NCBI RefSeq assembly: GCF_025515275.1
Contig: NZ_JAOPFU010000002.1
Location: forward strand, 186,001 to 250,000
Length of the DNA stretch: 64,000 nt
Reading direction: 5' to 3'
DNA from: Catenovulum sp. 2E275
Lineage (GTDB): Bacteria > Pseudomonadota > Gammaproteobacteria > Enterobacterales > Alteromonadaceae
A program made the translations under genes and the position numbers. Shown here one piece after another: positions 1 through 8,238 of this stretch. The notes under the pieces were generated by a model. The model searched no databases. It had not been told where the DNA came from and worked only from the letters and a program-made list of their open reading frames with translations. The stretch's first letter is position 1. Every line of letters begins with the position of its first letter.

Positions 1-69
1 TTAACACCTCAAATTGATGAGTTTTCTGAAGATTTACCACCCGCTGATGAAGATTTTTTTAAACATTAA
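1..69 (+). CDS. C-terminal end of an unidentified protein (5' truncated)
   Basis: Frame 1 is open from the first base to a TAA at 67-69 and encodes 22 residues ending PPADEDFFKH. The tail is strongly acidic and would suit a soluble protein, but it is too short to assign to a family. The only support is the open frame at the edge plus a hairpin just downstream, so it may be non-coding. It would be convergent with ubiA. Confidence 0.35.
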   Translation, partial: LTPQIDEFSEDLPPADEDFFKH

Positions 70-86
70 ATTCTAAATTACCAACC

Positions 87-123
87 GAGCTGTCCTTCTA
101 TTTAATCTAAATAATGACAGCTC
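87..123 (+). terminator. hairpin after the left-edge gene
   Basis: GAGCTGTC (87-94) pairs with GACAGCTC (116-123). Inside the loop TATTTA (99-104) pairs with TAAATA (108-113), giving a two-part hairpin. No U-run follows directly, so it may be an mRNA 3'-end structure rather than a strong intrinsic terminator. Confidence 0.4.
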
Positions 124-146
124 ATATCTAATATTATTTTAAGTTA

Positions 147-341
147 ACCTCAACTCTGGATAAGAAGTTAGCTAAAGCCTTAAATTTATTGGTTTTTAGT
201 TTAAGTTCTTTTTCTTGTGAGGGATTTTTTCTGAGAACAAGGCGAATTTGAGTACGTAATAGCTGGCTATTACTAGCGAATTCAACGTAGTTATCGGGGA
301 AAATAACCACTAGAAAGCAATTTGTTATCCAGAGTTGAGGT
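147..341. mobile_element. MITE-like element, copy 1 (195 bp)
   Basis: The element begins ACCTCAACTCTGGATAA (147-163) and ends with its exact reverse complement TTATCCAGAGTTGAGGT (325-341). TA dinucleotides flank it at 145-146 and 342-343, as expected for a TA target duplication (typical of IS630/Tc1-mariner-type transposition). It has no coding capacity. The centre holds an inverted repeat, TAATAGC-TG-GCTATTA (257-272). A second copy that differs by about six substitutions and a one-base indel lies at 55280-55473. It sits between convergent genes, and the ubiA stop codon is only a few bases from its right end. The TIRs and the second copy are seen directly; mobility by a transposase in trans is inference. 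Confidence 0.72.
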
Positions 342-345
342 TAAG

Positions 346-1224
346 CTACGCAGTGCCGTAACTTAAAATAATACCGATTAACACGACTAACCCTGCATAA
401 TGGTTTTGTAAAAAAGCTTTAAAACAAACATCGCGTTCTCGGTGCCTGATTTGCCACTGCTGATATATAAAAAGTGCCAATGCTAAACCGACTGTTTGGT
501 AATAAATTGCCCCTAACTGCGCCAGTTGACCCGCCCAAATTAACCCAGTAATAGTCAGCACATGTAAAATAAACACTGCTAGCTTATCAAAGCGCCCAAA
601 TAAAATAGCGGTCGATTTAACCCCAATTTTTAAGTCATCGTCTCTGTCAACCATTGCATATAAAGTATCGTATGCAACAGTCCAAGCCAAATTGGTAAAA
701 AACAATACCCAAACAATTAATGCCAATTCGGCTTTAACTGCCATATATGCCATTGGAATTGCCCAACTAAAAGCGGCACCCAATACAACTTGTGGCAAAT
801 GCGTATAGCGTTTCATAAAAGGGTAGAGTGTTGCCAGTCCCAACCCGACAAACGACAATAAAATCGTTTGCTGATTAAGTAATAACACTAACCCAAACGA
901 AACAATCACCAGCCCCAAAAACAACATTAACGCTTCTTTACTGCTCACTTTACCGGTTGCAAGTGGCCGATTTTTGGTGCGTTTTACATGACCGTCTACT
1001 TTTCTATCAGCAAAATCGTTAATAACACAACCTGCCGCCCGCATCACAAATACACCAAGCACAAAAATAATGAACAAATCTAACTTTGGCACACCTTCGC
1101 TCGCAATCCACAACGCCCATAATGTAGGCCAGAGCAACAGATAAGTGCCGATTGGTCTGTCAATTCGCATTAACTGGCAATAAGCGATTAATTTTTCAGA
1201 AAACTTCATGGTTTGATTATTCAT
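346..1224 (-). CDS. ubiA: 4-hydroxybenzoate octaprenyltransferase UbiA
   Basis: Integral-membrane prenyltransferase that joins the polyprenyl chain to 4-hydroxybenzoate, the second step of ubiquinone synthesis. The 292-residue length matches UbiA. The first Asp-rich motif is visible as [15 protein letters not shown] after [10 protein letters not shown], the second as [17 protein letters not shown], and the rest is a series of hydrophobic helices. It lies directly downstream of ubiC with an 8-bp overlap, so the two are translationally linked: UbiC makes the acceptor that UbiA uses. A second in-frame ATG (MKFSEK) is possible, but the upstream ATG suits the overlap. The gene ends a few bases from a MITE-like element. 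Confidence 0.95.
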   Translation of the reverse strand: MNNQTMKFSEKLIAYCQLMRIDRPIGTYLLLWPTLWALWIASEGVPKLDLFIIFVLGVFVMRAAGCVINDFADRKVDGHVKRTKNRPLATGKVSSKEALMLFLGLVIVSFGLVLLLNQQTILLSFVGLGLATLYPFMKRYTHLPQVVLGAAFSWAIPMAYMAVKAELALIVWVLFFTNLAWTVAYDTLYAMVDRDDDLKIGVKSTAILFGRFDKLAVFILHVLTITGLIWAGQLAQLGAIYYQTVGLALALFIYQQWQIRHRERDVCFKAFLQNHYAGLVVLIGIILSYGTA

Positions 1225-1759
1225 AATAAAATTGGCAATCCGCTAAAAAAACTTCAGTAACGGTAAAAGGAAATTGTTGTAGTTTAAACACAGAGCGTCG
1301 TCCGTATAAGATATTTGGTAACTCACCGTTAAATAAAGTTTTGGCTAACTCAAATACCTTAGACTGAGCCGTAAATTCGGCTACTTCAATATCACAGCGC
1401 TCTAATCCGGGTAATTTAAAAATATATTCACCTAAAGGCTGCTCACCTAAATTTTGCAAACTCTGATTACCAGCTTCAATGGTTGAACGAGGCACTTGAG
1501 TATGCGCATAAACCCAAGGTTTATTTTGACAAAACAATAACACTTCACGAATTAAAGTTGGCTCATTAAAATTAAGTGAATTGCAATCTTCGGGATTAAC
1601 CCAAGCTTCACCCAACACTTGAAGCTTAAATTGCGAAGATATAGTTTTGAGTTTTGCCGTTAACGACATAGGATCAAACAACCACTGTAAAATCTCAGGT
1701 TTTACAGTTAGACTATTAAGCCAATGAGCCTGCTCTCCGATTGGAAAAAAACGATGCAT
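1217..1759 (-). CDS. ubiC: chorismate lyase UbiC
   Basis: Converts chorismate to 4-hydroxybenzoate plus pyruvate, the committed step of ubiquinone synthesis, in the cytoplasm. At 180 residues it is close to other UbiC proteins. Recognisable family segments are the central [13 protein letters not shown] with its active-site arginine, LGEYIF, the YGRRSVF loop, and the C-terminal VTEVFL containing the conserved glutamate. It is first in the ubiC-ubiA pair, and its stop overlaps the ubiA start. The gene is divergent from the FliL-like gene; the 124-bp interval between them presumably holds both promoters. Confidence 0.92.
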   Translation of the reverse strand: MHRFFPIGEQAHWLNSLTVKPEILQWLFDPMSLTAKLKTISSQFKLQVLGEAWVNPEDCNSLNFNEPTLIREVLLFCQNKPWVYAHTQVPRSTIEAGNQSLQNLGEQPLGEYIFKLPGLERCDIEVAEFTAQSKVFELAKTLFNGELPNILYGRRSVFKLQQFPFTVTEVFLADCQFYYE

Positions 1760-1883
1760 AAAATAGTGTCGCTAAACTCTAATTCATTGATATAGTTAAT
1801 GTAGGCTATATGATAACAAGTTATGCTAAGGTTTTACCTGTTATCTTTTATTTTTTTAATTTATCGCTGGTCTTAAACACAAA

Positions 1884-2273
1884 ATGAAACGATTAATTTT
1901 ATTAGCTCCTCTACTTTATTTATCTATATTAAATAAAAGTTTTGCCGAAGATACATTCGCTTATTTTGGTTTTGAGCCAGATATAATTACTAACTATATC
2001 ACAAGCAAAAAGAAGCCAGGTTATGTCAGAATCACTGTAGAGCTAATGTTAGAAGACGCTAGCTATATTGAAGTGGTAGAACACCATTCCCCACTCCTAA
2101 GAGATGCAATTGTTGATATTTTAGGAAAAGAACCCGAAGAAAAGATTAAATCTTTAAAAGGTCGAGAAGAAGTAAGAGCGTTATGTGCTCAGCAGATAAA
2201 ATTACTACTTAAACAAGAAACAGGACAAGAGATAATAAGAGACGTTTTATTTACTAATTATCTCTATCATTAG
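1884..2273 (+). CDS. FliL-family exported protein (non-flagellar locus)
   Basis: 129 residues with an N-terminal signal peptide (MKRLILLAPLLYLSILNKSFA, cleavage probably before EDTF). The mature part matches the periplasmic FliL domain: a beta strand VRITVELMLED, then VEHHSPLLRDAIVDIL, the GREEVRALCAQQIKLLL helix and the terminal VLFTNYLYH. Classical FliL is a membrane-anchored stator-associated flagellar protein; this paralogue has a cleavable-looking signal and no flagellar genes around it. FliL-like genes beside ubiC are common in Alteromonadales and Vibrionaceae (recalled, not checked). Role unknown. Confidence 0.8.
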   Translation: MKRLILLAPLLYLSILNKSFAEDTFAYFGFEPDIITNYITSKKKPGYVRITVELMLEDASYIEVVEHHSPLLRDAIVDILGKEPEEKIKSLKGREEVRALCAQQIKLLLKQETGQEIIRDVLFTNYLYH

Positions 2274-2285
2274 ATGAAAACTTGA

Positions 2286-2320
2286 AACAGCAAAAATGGC
2301 ATTTATCCACTTTTGCTGTT
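2286..2320. terminator. terminator hairpin between convergent fliL-like gene and glpG
   Basis: AACAGCAAAA (2286-2295) pairs perfectly with TTTTGCTGTT (2311-2320). The U-rich right arm and the position between two convergent stops suggest a bidirectional intrinsic terminator. Confidence 0.6.
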
Positions 2321-2330
2321 CTTGAAAACG

Positions 2331-3170
2331 TTATTTTTTGAGCCATTTGGCTTCAACAATCGCCATTGCTAAACCAGCTAATAGTCCACCTAAATGCGCC
2401 CAGTTAGCCATTCTCAGGTTTAATATTTCACTAAAGCCAACCGCTAACCAAAGTAACATCATCACAATAATCCCGCTTGGCAGGTTGAGTCCGTTTAAAC
2501 GGCCAAATTTCCCCGCTAACCAAGCATAACCCAGCAAGCCATAAACCACACCAGAAAGCCCGATAAAACTGCTGCTAACCATTAAATACTGGCATAAATG
2601 CGCAGTTAACCCTGTGATTAAGGTTGCATTAAACAACCAGCTTGCGCCTTTGATTTTTTCAAGTTGACCTGCCAGCCACACCCACCAAAATAAATTTAAA
2701 ACTAAGTGAGTTAAATCACCATGCATAAATGCGGGTGTGATCAAACGGTAAATTTCATGCCAGTTTAAATTATGCAGTTGAGCCGGAAAACCTAAGTGCT
2801 GATATAGCGCACCTGAATAGCCCAATACCTGCAAGATAAAAATGAATAAAACGAATAACCCCAAAACTCGGGTCAAATAACCGGTATTTTGCCAAACGGT
2901 TCGTAATATACCGGTTGATGGTGGCTGGTTAGCAGATAAATCATCTACTTGTCCTCTATCCCACGAGGCTGCCCAAAATTTATCGTCATTAGGATTTTTA
3001 ACAAAATCATCCAATAGTATTCTGGCATTATCCAAATCCGAGTCTTGCTCACATAATAAATGAAAACCATCTTCTTTATGAATAATCTGGTTCTCAATAT
3101 TATTTTGGTGCAAATAATCGGATACCGCTTTTGCGGCTCTAATATTGCCAAATACAGCCAAAGTTAGCAT
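2331..3170 (-). CDS. glpG: rhomboid intramembrane serine protease GlpG
   Basis: Membrane protease that cleaves transmembrane segments. The 279 residues comprise the cytoplasmic GlpG N-domain (about residues 1-70), a linker, then six membrane helices. The catalytic serine lies in GLSGVVYGLLGY; the catalytic histidine is in ANWAHLGGLLAGL; the conserved HGDLTHLVLNLFWWVWLG-type helix 2 is present. It follows glpE by 5 bp, the usual glpEG order, here without glpD or glpR. The pair is probably one operon. The E. coli enzyme acts in membrane-protein quality control (established); the substrate here is unknown. Confidence 0.95.
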   Translation of the reverse strand: MLTLAVFGNIRAAKAVSDYLHQNNIENQIIHKEDGFHLLCEQDSDLDNARILLDDFVKNPNDDKFWAASWDRGQVDDLSANQPPSTGILRTVWQNTGYLTRVLGLFVLFIFILQVLGYSGALYQHLGFPAQLHNLNWHEIYRLITPAFMHGDLTHLVLNLFWWVWLAGQLEKIKGASWLFNATLITGLTAHLCQYLMVSSSFIGLSGVVYGLLGYAWLAGKFGRLNGLNLPSGIIVMMLLWLAVGFSEILNLRMANWAHLGGLLAGLAMAIVEAKWLKK

Positions 3171-3175
3171 CGGCT

Positions 3176-3505
3176 TTATTGCTCGTCTGCCAAAGTGACA
3201 AATTCAAACTCACGTCGCCAAGCTTCAAAACCGCCATCCATACTATAAACCTGCTCAAAACCTTGCTCGGCGATATATTGCGCAGCCCCCTGACTAGAAA
3301 CACCGTGGTAACACACAACTACAACAGGTTGTTCATAATCGGTTTGCTGCATAAATTGCGCAAGTGAACCATTGGTTAAATGAAAAGCACCTTGAATATG
3401 CCCAGCATTAAAAGACGCTTCGTCACGAATATCAACAATGGCGACTTTTTGTGTTTGTTGGAGTTCAGTTAATTGCTGGCAACTTAAATGGGAAAAATCA
3501 GACAT
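3176..3505 (-). CDS. glpE: thiosulfate sulfurtransferase GlpE (single rhodanese domain)
   Basis: 109 residues, one rhodanese domain. The active-site loop is CYHGVSSQGAA, with the persulfide-forming cysteine at its start; the upstream DIRDEASFNAGHIQGAFHL is the typical rhodanese N-terminal block. It transfers sulfane sulfur from thiosulfate to cyanide or thioredoxin in vitro; the physiological acceptor is not settled. It immediately precedes glpG on the same strand. Confidence 0.93.
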   Translation of the reverse strand: MSDFSHLSCQQLTELQQTQKVAIVDIRDEASFNAGHIQGAFHLTNGSLAQFMQQTDYEQPVVVVCYHGVSSQGAAQYIAEQGFEQVYSMDGGFEAWRREFEFVTLADEQ

Positions 3506-3561
3506 AATAAAATTCTAACCGCAGGCAAGTTGCACTTGCCTGCCTACTAAATTCAAAAAAG

Positions 3562-4146
3562 TTACGCTTGAACGTTAAAGCGTAATGAAAAGGTCACCGG
3601 TACAACATAAGTAATGGATGGCAAACCAGCTAGCTCTTGTAACTTATTAACACCGTCAACTAATTTAAAATCCGCAGCATTAATTAAAACAGGCTGGCGG
3701 CTCACTGCACTAATGTTGCCTTTATTGTCTTTAAATACGACTAAAGATAAAGCTAAGTTTTGTGATTGACCATGCAAGTTTAGTTGTGCATTAACGTCCA
3801 TTTGAGTCACTGAGCCCGCTTCAATAGATTGTAATTGTGCAGGTTTTAACTGAGCTGTAATAGTAGCTTTAGCAAACTGGTTAGTTTCAAATAAAAACTC
3901 TTGCATGCGCTCATTACGAATTGGAATTAAGGTATCTACTGATGCTAAATCAATTTCAACCGTTACTTTACCTAAATCCGAAATTTCACCTGATAAGGTT
4001 TTAAAATGATGCGTTTCTGTGATTTGTGCTTTTTTGGTTGATAAAAAATTAAGCTGTGACTGTGAATTATCTAATTGCCATGCAGCCATAGCTGAATTGC
4101 CGAACAAACCTGCGGCAACTAATAAAACTTTTGGTAATAATTTCAT
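3562..4146 (-). CDS. YceI-family periplasmic lipid-binding protein
   Basis: 194 residues with a clear Sec signal peptide (MKLLPKVLLVAAGLFGNSAMAA). The mature part WQLDNSQSQLNFLSTKK..., with a later TLIPIRNERMQEFLFET, is the YceI lipocalin-like fold known to bind polyisoprenoids. It starts 2 bp after the cysQ stop, with the SD AAGGA inside the intergenic sequence, so it is probably the last gene of a nudE-cysQ-yceI transcript. A link to quinone or isoprenoid metabolism is plausible but inferred. Confidence 0.9.
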   Translation of the reverse strand: MKLLPKVLLVAAGLFGNSAMAAWQLDNSQSQLNFLSTKKAQITETHHFKTLSGEISDLGKVTVEIDLASVDTLIPIRNERMQEFLFETNQFAKATITAQLKPAQLQSIEAGSVTQMDVNAQLNLHGQSQNLALSLVVFKDNKGNISAVSRQPVLINAADFKLVDGVNKLQELAGLPSITYVVPVTFSLRFNVQA

Positions 4147-4148
4147 TT

Positions 4149-4979
4149 TTATAAAGTCCTTAATGTTTTATGTGGAATAATCACATCTTGCCAGTTTATA
4201 GACTGGTCGCCAAGTACCAAAAAGTCAGGGTTGGCTAATGTTTCTCGCTGGTTATAAGTCAGCGGATTAAATTCAGCATCTAATATTTCGCCCCCTGCTT
4301 CGTGTAAAATACAGTGGCTTGCACCTGTATCCCACTCACCAGTAGGACCAATTCTTAAATAAAAATCGGCAACCCCTTCGGCGATCAGACAACTTTTAAG
4401 CGAGCAGCTACCTTGTTGCACTTTAGCATGGCTATTTGGATGAGTTAAATAACGCCCAACTGTATCCGACTTTTGAACTCTGGATACAGCAATGGTCAGT
4501 TGATCATTCGGTTGGTGTTTGGCTACTTGAATTGAAGTAACATGCTCGTCTTTCTGTTTAAAAGCGCCGTTGCCTTTGGTGGCATAATACCAAGTATTTT
4601 GAGTTGGCCAATAAATCACCCCCAATACCGGCCAGCCATTTTCAACCAGCGCAATATTAACGGCAAAATCGCCACTGCGGGAAACAAATTCTTGGGTTCC
4701 ATCCATAGGATCAAGTAACCAATATCTTGACCAGTGTTCACGTTGAGCAAGCTTTAACAATTTAGTTTCTTCCGAAATCACCGGAATATCCGGCGTCAGT
4801 TCGGTTAACGCTTTAATTAAAACTTCGTTAGCCGCATAATCTGCGGTTGTAACTGGCGATTCATCATTTTTTTGATATAGCTCAAAATCACCATGCTCAT
4901 ATATTGTCATAATTGCATCGCCGGCTAAACGTGCAATCTCTTTAACTTGCTCTAACAGCTCAATCGGTTGTGGCTTCAT
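4149..4979 (-). CDS. cysQ: 3'(2'),5'-bisphosphate nucleotidase CysQ
   Basis: Hydrolyses 3'-phosphoadenosine 5'-phosphate, the by-product of sulfate assimilation, to AMP. It belongs to the inositol monophosphatase superfamily: the metal-binding motif is seen in LLDPMDGTQEFVSRSGDFAVNIAL, preceded by ISEETK, and the C-terminal GEWDTGASHCIL supplies the last metal-binding Asp. The start at 4979 (MKPQPIEL) is preferred because AAGAG lies 5-6 bases upstream; a GTG two codons earlier is possible. It overlaps the nudE 3' end by 20 bp, the classical nudE-cysQ arrangement of gammaproteobacteria. Confidence 0.94.
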   Translation of the reverse strand: MKPQPIELLEQVKEIARLAGDAIMTIYEHGDFELYQKNDESPVTTADYAANEVLIKALTELTPDIPVISEETKLLKLAQREHWSRYWLLDPMDGTQEFVSRSGDFAVNIALVENGWPVLGVIYWPTQNTWYYATKGNGAFKQKDEHVTSIQVAKHQPNDQLTIAVSRVQKSDTVGRYLTHPNSHAKVQQGSCSLKSCLIAEGVADFYLRIGPTGEWDTGASHCILHEAGGEILDAEFNPLTYNQRETLANPDFLVLGDQSINWQDVIIPHKTLRTL

Positions 4980-5553
4980 TGTCACTCTTAAAATATGCTT
5001 GTGCTAAAAATAATGCAGCAACGCTTCTGGCTTCAGAAAAGTCTTCACGCGCAAGCAACTCGTCTATATTATGAACTGACCAAGGCACAATATCCAATGG
5101 TTCTGGCTCGTCTCCGTCAAGTTTTTCGGGATAGAGTGACTTAACTAACAAAATATGCATACTTGAACCAAAATAACTTGGCGCTAAGGTTAAACTTTTT
5201 AGCCTTTGAGTATATTTACACCCCATTCCAATCTCTTCTTTTAGCTCTCTTAATGCAGCTTGTTCAGGCGTTTCGCCTTCATCAATCAAGCCTTTTGGAA
5301 AGCCAAGCTGATAGTCATGAGTACCGGCCGAATATTCCCGAATTAAAATAAAAGTTTCATCATCTAACATAGGCACCATCATAACAGCACCTGGGCTTTT
5401 TCCGCGGTTTCCTCTTAGCCTTTCATAGCTGCGTTTTTCACCATTGCTAAATTCTAGCTCTAATGCTTCAATTTTGAATAAACGACTCTGCGCGGCGGTA
5501 TGACTGGCTAATATTTTAGGTAATACTTTTTCAGGTAAAGATTTTTTAGTCAT
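4960..5553 (-). CDS. nudE: ADP compounds hydrolase NudE (Nudix)
   Basis: Nudix hydrolase cleaving ADP-ribose, NADH and Ap3A-type compounds. The Nudix box is visible as GLIDEGETPEQAALRELKEEIG (G-x5-E-x7-REUxEE), followed by LAPSYFGSSMHILL, typical of NudE. The start was set at MTKKSLPEK (5553), which aligns with other NudE proteins; the longer open frame begins 11 codons earlier with hydrophobic residues unlike the family. It is first in the nudE-cysQ-yceI group and divergent from yrfG. Confidence 0.93.
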   Translation of the reverse strand: MTKKSLPEKVLPKILASHTAAQSRLFKIEALELEFSNGEKRSYERLRGNRGKSPGAVMMVPMLDDETFILIREYSAGTHDYQLGFPKGLIDEGETPEQAALRELKEEIGMGCKYTQRLKSLTLAPSYFGSSMHILLVKSLYPEKLDGDEPEPLDIVPWSVHNIDELLAREDFSEARSVAALFLAQAYFKSDNEATTD

Positions 5554-5601
5554 TTTTGTTATACTCGGAATCAACCAAAACAACATACCCTAATTAGATT
5601 T

Positions 5602-6270
5602 ATGCTGCAATGGCAAGATATTGATACCGTTTTATTAGACATGGACGGCACTTTGTTGGATTTATATTTTGATAATCACTTTTGGTTATCTCATTTACCA
5701 ATGCGCTATGCCCAAATCCATCAAAAAGATATTAATCAGGTTAAACAACAACTAAAACAAAGCTATCAGGCCTTACAAGGCCAATTAAAATGGTATTGTT
5801 TTGATTATTGGGAAAACACGCTTAACCTCGACATAATGCAGCTAAAAGCAGAAGTTGAGCATTTAATTCAGGTGAGAGACAGCGTGCCTGAATTTTTAAC
5901 CGCGCTTAAAAATGCAAATAAAAAGGTGATTTTATTAACCAACTCTCACCCCAAGGGGCTTAAATTAAAACTGAATAAAACTCAGTTAACTCATTATTTT
6001 GATCAAGTTTATTCAACTCATGAATTTGGGTTTAGTAAAGAATCTCAAAAGCTCTGGCAAGCATTAATTGAAAAAGAAAGGTTTGATAAAAACAGAACTT
6101 TATTTGTTGATGACAGTTTAGATATTTTGCATTCAGCAAAACAATTTGGCATTAAACATCTTATTGCAATTGCCAACCCTGACAGCCAGCAACCCAGCAG
6201 AAATATCACTGAATTTTATTCAATTGAAGACTACTGGGCGCTGATTAAAGCGCTTAAAGGTGGTACTTAA
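5602..6270 (+). CDS. yrfG: HAD-family GMP/IMP nucleotidase YrfG
   Basis: 222 residues of a HAD phosphatase. Motif I is LLDMDGTLLDLYFDN; motif II is VILLTNSH; motif III/IV is the lysine region SKESQKLW and LFVDDSLDILHSAKQFG. The E. coli orthologue dephosphorylates GMP and IMP and also lies next to nudE, so the divergent nudE/yrfG order is conserved. Its 3' end overlaps the convergent tsx-like gene by 17 bp, leaving no room for a terminator between them. Confidence 0.9.
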   Translation: MLQWQDIDTVLLDMDGTLLDLYFDNHFWLSHLPMRYAQIHQKDINQVKQQLKQSYQALQGQLKWYCFDYWENTLNLDIMQLKAEVEHLIQVRDSVPEFLTALKNANKKVILLTNSHPKGLKLKLNKTQLTHYFDQVYSTHEFGFSKESQKLWQALIEKERFDKNRTLFVDDSLDILHSAKQFGIKHLIAIANPDSQQPSRNITEFYSIEDYWALIKALKGGT

Positions 6271-7006
6271 CCATTAAGCTAAATACGCTTTCGTCTTCAA
6301 GAATGTCTAAACCGTATTTGTTTTTCCAATAAGAATATTCAAAACCGGCTTCAAGTTTAGAGTCAGTCAAACCAATGTATGGGCTTAAATTAACCAATAA
6401 TTGCGGGTTAAAATGAAAATCGGCCTTATGATCACTGCGCGCAGATGACCAGTCGAGATAACCATCAAATGAAACTTCAATAGCTTCCAGTGGTAATTGA
6501 TAGCCCCAAACTAAGGTGAGCTGCACATCGTTTTTAGTGGTATCGTTGGCGGCATAATAGAGTTTACTGGAGAAATGTTTAAACGCGGCAAAATCCCAGT
6601 TTAAACCAACCCCATATAAAAAATTATCCATTTGGCCACCAAACTCATACGTGGCGGATAAAGTAACATCTTTAACCGCACCAAATTTAAGCTCGCTGCC
6701 AGTTAAATAACTTAAACTGATATCCGGTGAAATTTCGCCATAGGTATCATATTTAGCAAATCCAGTTGGTGCATCTTTTTTTTCAGTGCGATCTAAAAAG
6801 AAAAATACCCCACCCCATTTATAACCGGAGATATGTTCTAATGTCACCACATTTTGCTCACTGCTATCGCTGTAAAAATCAGAATGATTTTCACCATGTA
6901 AAAGCGATATGCTGTTATCACTCCAGATAGGTTTAGCAATGACAGTTTCTGCGCCTACCACGCTGCTAGCCATACAGGCAAAAGACAATAAAGTTTTAAA
7001 TTTCAT
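6254..7006 (-). CDS. Tsx/OmpK-family nucleoside-specific outer-membrane channel
   Basis: 250 residues with signal peptide MKFKTLLSFACMASSVVGA and a series of amphipathic beta strands ending in an aromatic-containing C-terminus (VFSLMVKYHL). The strand WSDNSISLLHG and HISGYKWGGVFFFLDRT are the Tsx/OmpK signature. The family forms small beta-barrel channels for nucleosides and serves as a phage receptor in Vibrio (OmpK). It is adjacent and convergent to the nucleotidase yrfG, which fits nucleoside salvage, though that link is inferred. Confidence 0.82.
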   Translation of the reverse strand: MKFKTLLSFACMASSVVGAETVIAKPIWSDNSISLLHGENHSDFYSDSSEQNVVTLEHISGYKWGGVFFFLDRTEKKDAPTGFAKYDTYGEISPDISLSYLTGSELKFGAVKDVTLSATYEFGGQMDNFLYGVGLNWDFAAFKHFSSKLYYAANDTTKNDVQLTLVWGYQLPLEAIEVSFDGYLDWSSARSDHKADFHFNPQLLVNLSPYIGLTDSKLEAGFEYSYWKNKYGLDILEDESVFSLMVKYHL

Positions 7007-7090
7007 AAGTCAGTTTTTATTTACTCAAAAAGCTAGTTTAAACGATAAATAGCAAATGCACTAAATCCAGCAATAAAAATAGTAAACACC

Positions 7091-8164
7091 TTATTTTTTA
7101 TGCCTAGCCCAAAATAAATAAAAACCGGTGATCACAAAAAATGCAGGCGTAAGCGCTAACACAAACCACAGAGCTTGAATTAAAGATCCGGCAAAATCCC
7201 CGATATGAAATTTATATCTAAAGTTCCAAACCTGAGTTGCAAAGTTAGCTTTTGAAGCATCATAAACTTGTAATACATTACCGCTTAATGGATCACTCCA
7301 AACCCAACTATAAGCATGAGTTTCGCCGGGCATTTTCATTCTAAAACCAATTGGCTGAGTTTGTTCTTTAGGTAAATAAATACGAAATAACTCAGCTTCC
7401 GGCAAAGCAGATAATGCGTTTTTATGTGCCAGTGTAAGCTGTAAATTAGCTAAGTTATTTGATGCAACCAGTGGCGCATCAGGTCTATCTTCAATTGACT
7501 GAAAAGTCACGGCTTCTACAATACTTGCTGTCACGTTTTTCCAGTTAAACGCCATGCCCGAAAATGCAACCAAAATGAGCGGTAATAAAATATATACTCC
7601 AACAACTGTATGTAATTGGTTATAAAATATTTTGGGTTTCGCTTTGCGGTTTATTTTTAGTCTTTTTAAGCGTTTTTTAGGTCTGACCCACAAATAAAAA
7701 CCAATCAATAACTCAATAATTAAACATAAGCTGGCGATAGATATCCAATCTCTTAATACATATTCGCCCTGCTCATTTTGATACAATAACCAGCGATGAT
7801 AACCGAGCAAATACCCATAAAATGTTTGGTAATATTGGTAACGGTGTAAAATATCACCGGTGAATTGATTGACACTGACATAGGTTTTATCCGCTAATTG
7901 AAATTGCCAAGCTAGGTTAGGTTTTGGCTCAAAAGAAACCGCATAAACCTGAGTATTGAGTTTGGTTTGAACTTGCTGTGTTAATACATCTAAACTCAAT
8001 GCGGGTTGGTGATTTTCAGTTACCTGCCAATAATCTGGCTGAAAATAATGCTGTAGATCCTTGGCATAAATAAGCAAGGCGCCGGTAATACTTAATCCAA
8101 TAAATAAAATGCCAGCAAGCAATGCAATTAATAAATGTGCCCGTCTGAGCCAAAGTTTAACCAA
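7091..8164 (-). CDS. PepSY-domain inner-membrane protein (PepSY_TM family)
   Basis: 357 residues. An N-terminal membrane helix (LLIALLAGILFIGLSITGALL) is followed by a periplasmic PepSY-like region (YWQVTENHQPALSLDVL), further helices near residues 143-165 and 190-210, and a C-terminal helix. These proteins often accompany TonB siderophore receptors and are proposed ferric-reductase-like proteins, but no receptor or siderophore gene is here. Start: TTG at 8164, with GGAG nine bases upstream. Function not established. Confidence 0.82.
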   Translation of the reverse strand: MVKLWLRRAHLLIALLAGILFIGLSITGALLIYAKDLQHYFQPDYWQVTENHQPALSLDVLTQQVQTKLNTQVYAVSFEPKPNLAWQFQLADKTYVSVNQFTGDILHRYQYYQTFYGYLLGYHRWLLYQNEQGEYVLRDWISIASLCLIIELLIGFYLWVRPKKRLKRLKINRKAKPKIFYNQLHTVVGVYILLPLILVAFSGMAFNWKNVTASIVEAVTFQSIEDRPDAPLVASNNLANLQLTLAHKNALSALPEAELFRIYLPKEQTQPIGFRMKMPGETHAYSWVWSDPLSGNVLQVYDASKANFATQVWNFRYKFHIGDFAGSLIQALWFVLALTPAFFVITGFYLFWARHKK

Positions 8165-8238
8165 TCTAATTTACTCCGCTTAGATTTGAATTAGCTAAAT
8201 GCCAAAGCGTTAATTGTAAATAAGAAAGGTTTCTATTT

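Noticed and set aside
4476-4486. AACTCTGGATA inside cysQ, resembling the MITE terminal repeat
   Set aside because: Only 11 bases within a conserved coding sequence, with no second end or TA flank; chance match.
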